DNA of 64,000 bases from Anticarsia gemmatalis. Its lineage: Eukaryota; Arthropoda; Insecta; Lepidoptera; Erebidae. Under the pieces are notes generated by a model, which made no database searches, was not told where the DNA came from, and was given only the letters and a program-made list of their open reading frames with translations. The stretch covers positions 248,001 through 312,000 of the forward strand of contig NC_134753.1 of assembly GCF_050436995.1 (NCBI RefSeq). The letters run 5' to 3'. Position 1 is the stretch's first letter. Each line of letters starts with the position of its first letter. A program made the position numbers and the translations under genes. Shown piece after piece: positions 39,401-51,400 of this stretch.

Positions 39401-42400
39401 AAAATACTGTATTCAGCTGTAACCGGTGAGACTGGAAGCCGACTCCAACATAGTATGGAAGAAAGTCTAAGCTGATACTACACATTTTTATCTTTCCTCG
39501 TAAATTGTAATCTGCTTGTTTGTCGATGTGTCAAAGAAAATATTAATTAGTATGACGCAAGTGATTGTCGTGATTGACTTGTGACACTGTTATCAAAACA
39601 CAGCAGTAAATACAACACATGTATTCAATCTAATCTTTATGTTGTGAACGGCAAGTCAGCATTATGCAGTCTATTTTCGCTAAAAAAGGAGGGATATTCT
39701 TTGTTCATATTATTAGTTGTTGTTGTTTGTCGTATGGTTAGTGGTCAACCTAGTTTCAAAGTTATTCAAGCCGCCCGAGAAGCTTTGACATGGCTTCGTA
39801 GTCAACTGAAAATAGTAATTAGATTAATTACTGAAAGTAGTAATTATTTCCAAGTACATGATACTAAGCCTCAAGTTTTATATAAGCTTTAAGAAACCTT
39901 GCACAAACCAAATATCTGGATCTGTCATTCATAATCAAACTACTATCAAATGGTTTTTATACTTAATATTATTATGCAACGGGTCTTAAACGCGATTGAA
40001 AATTGGTGGTTTTTATACAGTATGAAAACTTGTGACATGTCTTTTTAGCTATAGGTCTATGATCCCTGAATTAAGGCAATGATTTTTTATGCAAAATTTA
40101 AAGACATTTCCTAACACAAAATTGCGATAATCTATTTTAAAAACACTCCATAACAACGCCAAATAAGTAAAATTCAACCACGTGATAAACAAAAGAGACA
40201 AAGATATTTTCCTTCCTTGTCCTCATGCACTTACTTCCTCATTTGGCACTGAATTATTAGGTTTATCCTATTAAACTGAGCCGGGGTCAAACCACGATAC
40301 ACAGCACGTACATCAATGTAACTAAATATATGTATATAACACTCGGTTACGTAAGAGCAGGTTATAATTAACGTGGTCTAACATGCAGGGCTGCAGGTCT
40401 ATGATTTAATTTTTAGTGTAGCTTCATCTTTATATGCTTGACCCGAGATACATGGAAGAGGAAAGATATAACTCTATTGTAGATTTTCCGATTTATTGTT
40501 AAGTATATCTTATCTTAGGGTGGGGGTGCCAGTTAATGCCTGGCTGACACTTCGACCATTCTTGATCGTTTGTAAAAAATATTTTAATTTATTGTTAAGT
40601 ATACTTTTTACGGGCAGTGCCAATATCATACGTTAAGATAGGAATAAGCATATCTTAATATAAATAAAAGGCAACTACTAATTTGCCTAAAATCTTTATC
40701 AAATTCACAGATATTACCTAATAACCAAACAATCACATTCGCCTTCCTTCCCCAATTAATATATTGTAACCGGTTCAGTAGTTTCGGAGATGATCCGCAA
40801 CAAACTACACAATACATACATGTTTCGACCACGTGACCTATTGGAGGGTTATCACAAGATTGGTATTAAAAGCGTAATCTGTTTTTATCAGTTATTGTTT
40901 AAGCTCATAGCTTAATAATTATTATGTAATATCGTGCAATTACTAAACGCTGTACGAGATTTGTTAAATCTCATCTGTTATTGCAGCAGTTATGACTACT
41001 CTATTACTACCTTTTGTATTTCAATAAGTTTAAAAAGACAACTCCCGCACGATCTCCCGACGCAATGGTATCGGCATGGTGATCTAAACCACTGCGCCAC
41101 GGAGGTAGTCGTAATGTACTTGAAGGTACCCTATTTTTAAACCTCCTCCCCAAAAACATTTATGTCACGTTACATAGGTATCAAATAATTTTGATCACGG
41201 TTGACTACAATGTTCTATTAAAATATTCTAGAAAATTCCTTAGGCTTTGATATCATCGAGATTGATCCAGTTGTATTCTCTATTGAACCAAGCCTTTAAG
41301 GTTCATAATTATTAATTATTATATTACAATGCGTGCAATGTCGGTCCGCGCGTCATTCAATCAATGACCGAACTGTTCATTAACATGGACAGTAATTATA
41401 AACAGTTATTGAATCTCCCCCGATAACCCCTAGCCTTTGTTGAGGAAAACACGTGTGAATACTGAGAAAACACGCTTTTTGTACAAACAGGGATATTTTG
41501 TATCAACAATAATATTATAAGACAAGATGGTGGCGCTACTAAGAATTATTTAAAGACGTTTTTCGCTTTGATTTTTCCTGATTTTGTACAGTTCTTTCCC
41601 CTTATCGTCTGCTCTATTGTTTTTAAGTTATTATCTTAATTAATATATTTGTTTGTCTCGAAATAGTGAGTTATATCAGACATAGTATTTATCCTCGATC
41701 ACGCACATCCTATAGCCTAAACCGTTTTTGAGCTATAATAATAAGCAAGATACTAATCGGGCCACGTATTTTACTCTTTAATAGTGAACCGTTCTTAGAT
41801 ACAATGCGAGATAACTTAACGTGCTTAACAATACGCTTTAGCACGGAAAATTTTTATGAAGAAAATACATTATTTATTTGACTTTTTAGGTATTGTGCCA
41901 CGCAGATTTAAAAGGAATTTTATATTTAATGAGCTAGCTTTATGGTAAACACAGATTTCCCAGACCAGCTTACACCTAAACCTCTTACCATTGTTTGTGA
42001 ATGGCAACTTAATCGTATTTACACCGAAATACATTCTTGTTATATACAAACCGGATTCAAAATAGTCTTCAATTTGTATACAATTAAGCCTTCGTGAACC
42101 TTCAGCTCAATTTAATGACCAATTAATGTTTGTTTCAAGCCTACTCGGACAGCTGAGGACAACAGGTAAAGACACATCAATATTATAGTATAATTATGTA
42201 CAACTTTCCGTATAGTTTTACTCGAGATGTTTGGTGCATTAGTAATACTCTCCTTAGTGACCTATTTGATTTTCCTGATACTGCCTCGGTCGAGAGATCA
42301 CGGTCGTGATGATATTGACACTAGTTGAAATAGATTATATTCCGAAGGTTGACTTATATTCTGTTTAATATATGTGGGTTTGTCACGGTCATGCATTATT

Positions 42401-45400
42401 TTTGTTTGTGTGCGGCCGAAACGTCTAGAATTTCGAGGTAAAATTATTGCCTCCATATATTAGAGCTTGTACATAACACGTTAAATGTTTGTAGATCGAA
42501 ACGCGCGTTGTCAATGCGCTTCAACGCTTGTCGTCGGTACCTACGGTCTCTAAGACTACACTATAAACATGCAATACGAAACTCTCGTAAAAGTAAACTC
42601 AGTTTTAAAGTGTGATGATATCTAGCTACCTACATATGATTTTAATTGTAGTATTCCCATTATGTTGAGGTCAACCACTGTCCTTAAAAGGTTCGTAGGA
42701 AGGAAGCAACTGTCATCATAAAGTTTGCCATATTTTGCAAGCACAATACATTGGCGACACAGCGATATTAATAAGTACCGATGGCTCATCAACGCATCAT
42801 GAGCATGCTGTGTCAATACGAAAGTTGATTTAAAAACCATATTGTGCTAAAAATAGCATATTCAGGTTGACAATGTGTTCTCGAGAATGTCAAACAAATC
42901 GAGACGGATCAATCGCGAGGCCGCACGCTCTAATGAAAAGCAAACATACAAAACAAACGCAATGTTCGAGATGTTTGTCTAACCATAAATGACACAACGT
43001 TTTGTGCTTAAAAACCGCAATTACTATTGATACGCTGTGACAATGTAAGGATACAAACACTAATTATGATGCGTGTGACAAATGTACGTGTTAATTGTTT
43101 ATACGTATTTCCGCCTTATTTGTCGAAGGGTTCTTTAAAGCAGTTGTTGAAAGAATGCTGTTGTAAGGTTCGCGGTCGACTGAAATATGACACTTCCATT
43201 ATTTCAGTTAAAGACCTAAGGTCTAGTGGGATAGAAATGATGGATTGGTTTTTTTTAACATTTTGATGAATACATTGGATTTGATATTAAATTTGATGAT
43301 TATGGTAATCACATAACTTTTGATGGTCATCAAATAGAATAAGAAATTTATTTTTAAAATGACTTTTAAAGAAAATAGCTAAATATCAATGATTGGCTTG
43401 AACGGAAATGATACGGACTCTTAGATAAGGATTGTGACAAGCTAAGATTAAAACAATTTAACACGAAGCATGAAACTTACAAACTTTGATACGTAAATAC
43501 ACTAAAAAATTGACTGGCAATTTAGTTAAGCGCAGTTTATCTATTAATTAGCTAACTCGCGATGCGTCGTATATTTTTTTTTTATGTAGAAATTCATTGA
43601 AATGTAGCTTAGCTTGCTTTTTTAGAGGACGCAATTTGTTAACTAATACAACCCTAAATGTAACTTTTCAAAGGACTAGAACCTTTGTTAGAAATCGATT
43701 CAGCGATAGAGCGGGAACGCGTATCAGGCTGGCAGACAGACTTCCGCATTTAGCATAAGTATGAGTAAGGATTGTTTATCAGATAATTTGCTATAGAACA
43801 CACACAACAATGTCTTTAGTTACACCCACGTAGTTTTAGTTACAAAATGTCTAAAAATCTTTTGTTGTTTGTTGTGTTTGTTTGTCTGCATAACACGTTT
43901 TCAAACACCTCATAAACTCGCCTCCGTAAACTTAGCACACGCGTGCAAATGTTTCGTGTGTACGTGTCAATAACATAAACATACCATTCGTTCTCCGTTC
44001 TACACATCGATATAATGGCAGGAAAATAAAAACATACTCCGCTATCAGTATGCTATGTATGGTTAACTAGCTGACTCGCGCAACTTCGCTTGCGTCACAT
44101 AAGATAGAATGGGTCAACATTTTTCCCGTTTTTGTAACATTTTTAATTGTTTCTCTGCTTCTTTTGGTCGTAACGTGATGATATATAGCCTATAGCCTTC
44201 TTCGATAAATGGACTATCTAACACTGAAATAATTTTTCAAATCGGACCAGTAGTTCCTGAGATTAGCGCTTAACTAACGCTTAAGCTTAACGAATGGTAT
44301 GTTTGAGATTAGCGCGTTCAAACAAACAAACAAACAAACTCTTCAGCTTTATAATATTAGTATAGATTATGTACTTTTGAAAACGTACCTGTTACCTAAT
44401 AATGATAAGGTTATGTAAAGTCCGGTTACAAAAACAACAGACTAAAAATAACGTTTTATGATAAAGTTTACAGGAACACTTGCGATGTATTTTTAACCTG
44501 TTTTGTTTTATGCTCCTGCGTTCTAAAAGCCTTATATTATGAGAATAACATTAAGACTTCCTAAATGTGGCCTCGACTTTAATGAAAGACTAGCAAGCAT
44601 CTTTGCTTAAGCATTTAAGTTGATGGAACAGACATGTGTGGTGGATTCGAATCCCACCTGGGACAAACATTTGTGTGATTAGCACGAGCATCTGTTCTGA
44701 GCCTGATTGTTAGTTTATTATATAAGTATGTATTCAGAAGTATTTAGGTATGTTTATCAGTTATTTACCATAGTTGCTCTGCTTAGTTTGGAATCAGACG
44801 ACCGTGTGTGAGTAGTCCAGTTCTTTAGGTACATTTTGCATAGCATTTTGTGAAACATTTTTTTTGCATGCAAATATAATAATTAGATGCGCAAACGTGT
44901 GCAGATGTCATCGGTGATCAGATTTGGGCGCACGCGCACAATGGCGCTGCTACCTTGACTTGCGGGGTGTTAGGAACACGACTTCATTTTATTGTTAGCA
45001 CATTGTCACTCAGTCTTATTCATTCTATTAATATTTTGCATAATAATATTTAGTTAGTCATAAGTCAGTGTGGTGGACTCTATTTAACCTAACCCTAACA
45101 CCTCGCTAGTTTGGTTCAAAATATCCTAATTAGTTATTGGTGCATATTTTAAAATTGATACTGTGGGTTAGAAATGTAGCATTAGTTTGAAGTCTGTGTA
45201 GTTTCAGTGGTAATATGCAGTTTGTAATTACTTGTAATACCTGATATGTTAATAGGAAGACATATTGCGAGGCATTTAGCTTATTTGCAGTACAATTTAC
45301 ACGTCTGCAACTTACTTTTTTCTAACTAAGGGCTCTAGTAGTAGCGATCATATTACAAGATCACAGTGAGAGATCGTTTACCATAACATACAGAAGTTTT

Positions 45401-48400
45401 TTGTCCTAGTATCGTCACATTCGGTATTTAAGAAAATAAGTCGTGTCATGGCGTCAATAAATAAGCAGATATACGACTGAGATGTCTGAGATCATTGTCA
45501 TTCATGTATCCGACTATATAGGGTACTGGGGACATTTGCATCCGTATGTCTCGTCAACAAACGTCAAACACGCAAACGTGATGCGAAATATGAAATTGTT
45601 TTATGTTTAAGCTGAGAAAATCGTTATATATATTGCGTTTTGTTTGACAGATATCTAATAATACAGTTTCTTCGATGCATATCGGAGAGACAAAAATACC
45701 TTGTCTACATGATTCTCTAAGTAATGTTGCACATGGATTCGGCTTCATTTACTTGACGTTTCGGCACGAGTTTTACTAGTTTTTGCAAACTGAATGTCCC
45801 TGCGATGGCATGTCTTAGCTTCAATCTTCACATTTTGATATTTTCAATTAAATGTTATGATACGCAATAAAATTTTACATTGATGAGGATAACAATATGT
45901 CTAATCTATTATAGATTCGACATTCAGAACTACAAAAGGCTGTTGACGAAATTGAATGCTAATCACATTGATACGAAACACGAGTCACATGATTTTTATT
46001 ATTTAACATACCTACCTACATCTATATAGAAGTATATATAACTCAAAGGTGACTGACTGACTGACATAGTGATCTATCAACACACAGCAGAACAGATCGG
46101 GCTGAAATTTAGCATGCAGAGATGTTATGACGTAGACATCGACTAAGAAAAGATTTTGATAAATTCCTCTCCTAAGGGGATAAAACAGGTTGTGAAAGTT
46201 TGTATAAATCTTGTTAGATTTTCGACTGATTGAACTGAAATTAACGTAGATTCACATATAGGATACTTTTTACTACGGGAAACCTTTTCATGCGGACGAA
46301 GTCGCGGGCGGAAGCTAGTTGTTTCATAATACATTTCTTTTTGTGACCCATCCTGCTTTGTTCACTGTCGTTATAAACAATAAGTCATTATCTTCGTGAA
46401 TAGCGTTTGAATAGCATCTTAATACCTCTTTATATAGAATCAATGACATTATAATATGCTAATTTATATCTAGTATGATTAATCGTATGTATGTATGCGT
46501 ATTATATGACAAACTTGTTTCGTGTTATGAGAGACATTTGCAAGCAAACTTGATTGCTAAATGCTAATGCCCGGTTTCCGAGTACATTTAGCGGTAGTTT
46601 ATCTATTCAATAGCGTTTAAATTTGTATAGAAAAAACGCAATTGAACAGATAAAGTACCGCTAAATGTACCTCAGAAACCGGGGGTTAGTCTTAGTAATA
46701 AACTGTAAAAATGAATGGTAAATAGCTATCAGTTAGGTGCAGTAACTGTTCGGTTAACTATCATTGAGGTAAGCAACCTCTAATGCGGCCAACTTTTAGA
46801 TTAGAAACGACCGATAAGTGACATTTGAACCCGGTATCGGTGCATCGGAAATGCATGTTAGAAATCGGGCTCTGAAGATAAAAACTAGTTCAAAGTAAAT
46901 ACATTTTGTAACTGATGAAACACCACAGGAATAAGTAGAGCAGTGAAATCTACGAGTTATATGGTTCAATCAGTAGATTATTGTTATCAGTTGATTACGA
47001 AATGATTAATGATAAAGTCACATTGATCTTAAGTGTTTTAAAACAAATATAATGTCCAGCCACCTTAGCTTGATACTATCATTATCGTATTTAAATTGCG
47101 TCCGCGACTTCAGGTAGTTTAAAAAAACTCTTTGAATTAATCCGAGTTCGAAAAAAAGTGTACAGACGCCAAATAGTCATTTTATTATACTTCAATAAAG
47201 AGTAATAAAGCATAGGTTTATCGTCACGTATTCTCGCATTTATAATATTTGTTCTTATTGACAAATATTATAAATACGTGATAGTGATTACAGCACGTGA
47301 TGTCTTAATTCTTATCTCAAACAAAATTCCCGACTACAATTCTATATTCCCCAAAAAATAAACAGAAAAAACCCGCGGTGTAAACTTGTATTATCAGTAT
47401 TGTGAAACTTTGGCCGGGGCCGGAACAGTTTTCCTCTTATCTATGACTCAATAGTGAGTGATAACGTCGCAATGTTTGTATCACACAGCTTGTTTGCCGA
47501 CAAATAGTGCACCGAGTGACACTCACGTACAAATCTCATGAGTAAATAGATAACAGATACACATTGATTATGATTAAGTAATTGGACTCGTTTTCATGTA
47601 AATATAATGTGTGTACGGTTTCATCATCTCTGCTGGATTACCTACTCTTGACAGAATCGAAATGGACTCGATTGACCCCCGGTTTCTAAGGTACATTTAG
47701 CGGCAGTTTATCTATTCAATAGCGTTAATACGAAAAAACGGTATTGAATAGATAAACCACCGCTAAATGTACTCAGAAACCGGGGGTCAATCGAGTCCAT
47801 TTCGATTCTGGGGGTGAATCAGATTCGAGGTAATGTCACATCGGACTCGTAAATCCCAAACTAGCACATGATTGAACTCTGGTTTCAAGTAAAACTAATT
47901 GGATTTTTTGTCTAGTGTCTGATAACGCGTAATGTGGAGTTTACAGTACAATTTGACATAAACTCGAGTCTGATGCAATCAAATAAATTTGATTCTGGCG
48001 GGAGTTATCCCACTGTATATGTGTATGTTATCTTTCTATGCGTTTGACGTTTCACATGCATCGATGCATGTTGCAGTCGTTATCATAACATAAACCAGAT
48101 ACCTAATCTGTATGATAGCTTTAATTCGTGCAGTGAAAACGTTTAAAAAGTATGTTGGTACATTTACTATCACCTTATCTATTTGTAAGTGGTTATTTCC
48201 GCTATTTGTAATAACTTTACTTTATAGCGTGCAATACTCGAATCAATATGATGTATAAAACTCTACCGTTGCTAACTGACTGACTAATGCACATCGTACA
48301 GCCGAAACTACTGAGCGTAGAAAGTTGAAATTTGGTATGAATATCTTAGGAAGTGTAGAGGAGCACTAGAAAGGATTTTCGTAAATCCCCAAGTAGCGGA

Positions 48401-51400
48401 CGGAATTCCACGCGGGCAAAGACGCGAACGAATAACTAGATAAAATATAATTAGCAATTATCTACCAGTTGTGACTGCGCTATTACTGGTCTAGAATATC
48501 TGCAAATAAGGCACTAATTGCCCTCGTTTTCATTTAGCACACAGGCAATTCCAATCCTACAAAGTTTAATTTATTCAATGTTCTGCTATCATTATATTAA
48601 CTTGAAATTCTAGATGTAGCTACATAATTACGTGATAACTTTTAGTGTTTACGATCAAAGTCTATTTGTAAACGGCCCAAGTGTACTGAATCAGCAAATT
48701 GTTTCAGGTTTTTTATCTCTTTATGTATTTATTGTGTGTACATTGTATACGATCTACGAAATGTGTACTGAAATTGTGTCAGAAATACGAGAAATACTAC
48801 GTTTCAGGATTAAAGCTGATTGTGATAAGATTTTATATGAAGTCAGCAATCAACATGAACAATGATAAAGCAGTATTTTTTCTATTTAAATATTGGCTTT
48901 AAGACGTAAAAAACGACCGTAGCAGAAATGGTAGACAAATGATTCAGATTATCTATATAAAATGCTGCACATGCACCTGGCTATTCACTCTTTGATATAT
49001 TATCAGTATTTTTTATCAGTTAAGAAACCTTTTAAACAGGCAGATTATTGATGGATAAGCTTTTAGTGCAACAACATATTTCTTTGCTTAAAAAAAAGCA
49101 AGTACACTTATAATTCGCACTTATTAACCAAATCCAAGGTGTTAAGAGGACTTTACCGCTTCAATTCATAATAATACTGTTTTTTACATACACAATACCG
49201 TTTTATCTTCGACACTTGCATGAAACACGAAACTTGTATCCCAAAAACCTGTCTGTCCCAATATTTCACAATCGGTCTTACATTTATAAGCGCCATAAAT
49301 AAATAAATAAAAACATGGATACTAATTACAATTGGCTGTCAAAATGGACGAGTGCAACAAAACTGATAAAAACTTTAAATGTACAAATGTCTAGACGAAT
49401 TAGCTCAGACGTGATAACAAAAAATATTGCTCCGGACGGTGGTATATCGCGAATAGACGTTGAATAACTAGATTTCGTTTTTTCAATTGTATTGCACGGA
49501 CTGATTTGTATCTAGTTATGTGCAATACTAAACACGGATATTATAAACCGCGTCCTGAAACACATCAGAAAACCCTTTCCTTATAAAACGTCGTTCAACC
49601 ACATAGCTTAACTCTATCTACAGCTATGCTATATAACGTTTAACGTTATTTAGCAGAGCTGTAGATAGAGTTAAGCAGTACAGCTGTTTAAAAAGCCTAA
49701 AATAAAAGATAGTTATTTTTTCTTTTAAGCTTTTTGAGTGTACTGCTGCATCAATCATGTTCTGAAAACATACCACAACGCTAAAAAGTTATAATTCCCA
49801 TGAATCAAATTTAAAAGAAGTTCATTTTTCGCCAACACCCATTGGAAATATACTCAAATATAATTTTGAGCAGTTTTTAAAGAAATGCAGTTTCTAAAGC
49901 TAATGTTGTTTGTGTTTAATTCCAGCGAATGTGAAGCTCCTCGTACTGTAGAGCCGCGTGGCCACAACATCCTGCTGCTGTACGCGAGGGAAGGTGACCA
50001 CGGACAGCAAGCCATCGCCAAGCTCAAGGCGCTGCTGCAAGACTTCACTGGCGGACAGGTATGTTAACATTCAAACTATAACAATTGAATGCTATTGCAA
50101 CGCTATTGAATAGATAAACTACCGCTAAATGTACTGAGAAACCGGGGGTTCGATAACTGTTGGTTAGGTTAAGTGGAAAACTATCTATCAAATAGGATAT
50201 TCAATACTTATCTAGGAGTCGCCGAAAATAAGTCTCTGTTTATATCGCTTTATGATAATAAAGTGTCATGGAGTGATCATGTATTAACATATGTTTTACC
50301 ATATGAGTCATTCTGTTCGTGTCTAACCAAATTAGGCTGCAATTTTTTTAAGGACAAGCTGTTGAAAAGTCAAATGCACATTGTGATGAGTTGCCATTAT
50401 GGTGAACGTCAAAGTCAATTAGGTCAAAATTTTAAGTTTAAATTTCGGAACGGAAATAAGTTTTTTTCAATTACACACCTGTCCTTATCTCCTAAATACT
50501 GTACAGTGTACATGTCTGGAATAAAAAATGCTCAGTAATTGAGAGCTGGCGAATCAAGATGTAAGGCTCTTGACGATGACATTATCGTTGTGTTGAAACG
50601 ATTAGTCGATCAATCACATCTGGGAAATACTGCCATGTCCATCTACATCTCTACATGCGCGCCAAGCGCCAACGATAAGATGATCTATGTTTATTTGGAG
50701 AAAATGATACGATTAAGAGAGATTATACTTTCTGCGTACTTGTATTTACAGCTTAGCTTCCGTCAGTCTGTATCGTCATCTGTTTCCTGCCAATCATCAA
50801 TACACGTGTCCGATCCATTCAAATTCGAATAGTAATCATCGCATCACCGTTATCTTGGCCTACCTCTGCCTGAATACGTCACAGCGATATGTCGCACCCA
50901 ATTCCACTGACCCTAGCCGCCATTGAACCGTGTTTCAGAGTTACACGTGCGGACAATTTATTGGTCTTTGCCTTCAGGAAAATTAGTATAAAATATACTT
51001 GAAAATATGTAAAAACTTTCTGTCCAAAACAAAAAAAAGTTGTTATTCAAAAAGGTCACGAGATCGCGATATCGAAGCAATCCGTCACCATCATCCGATT
51101 AGCACAAACGTTTATATAAATATTATTGTTTTTGCGATTACTACCGCCAGTACATACATACCTATCACATAATTACGCAATGTTCGATATCGTTAATTGA
51201 TTACTTATCTTACACGTATAGTGAATGCGCTACAAAAAATCTCGCAAATTATCGTTCCTAGGAGGAAAACCGGGCTTACAATTAGGATTCCGATAACACT
51301 GACTTAAAAATGATTAGATTGGTCTGAACAATAATTGGTAGAAGCAATTATTTAGCCAATCACTAATGTGTGTACCTGCGCAACATTAACACATTACGCT

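Larger units (their letters stand above)
37745..49925 (+). other. Receptor intron 5
   Basis: 12.2-kb intron between the TM exon and the first SEFIR exon. It holds, in order, a 5S-like SINE fragment (38678-38727), a full copy (39131-39470), a tRNA-like SINE head (41041-41110), Helitron-type elements (44067-44366, 46021-46319, 48251-48440), a SINE (44630-44820), MITE copies B and C, and two foldbacks (47225-47280, 49606-49676). No exon is needed to keep the frame and none was found. Confidence 0.65.

Noticed and set aside
50173..50832. Frame of 121 codons followed in phase by 97 more after a single TAA
   Set aside because: It is within receptor intron 6, has no ATG in good context at its start and no recognisable domain. 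A rough estimate gives a few chance frames of over 120 codons in six frames of 64 kb AT-rich DNA.
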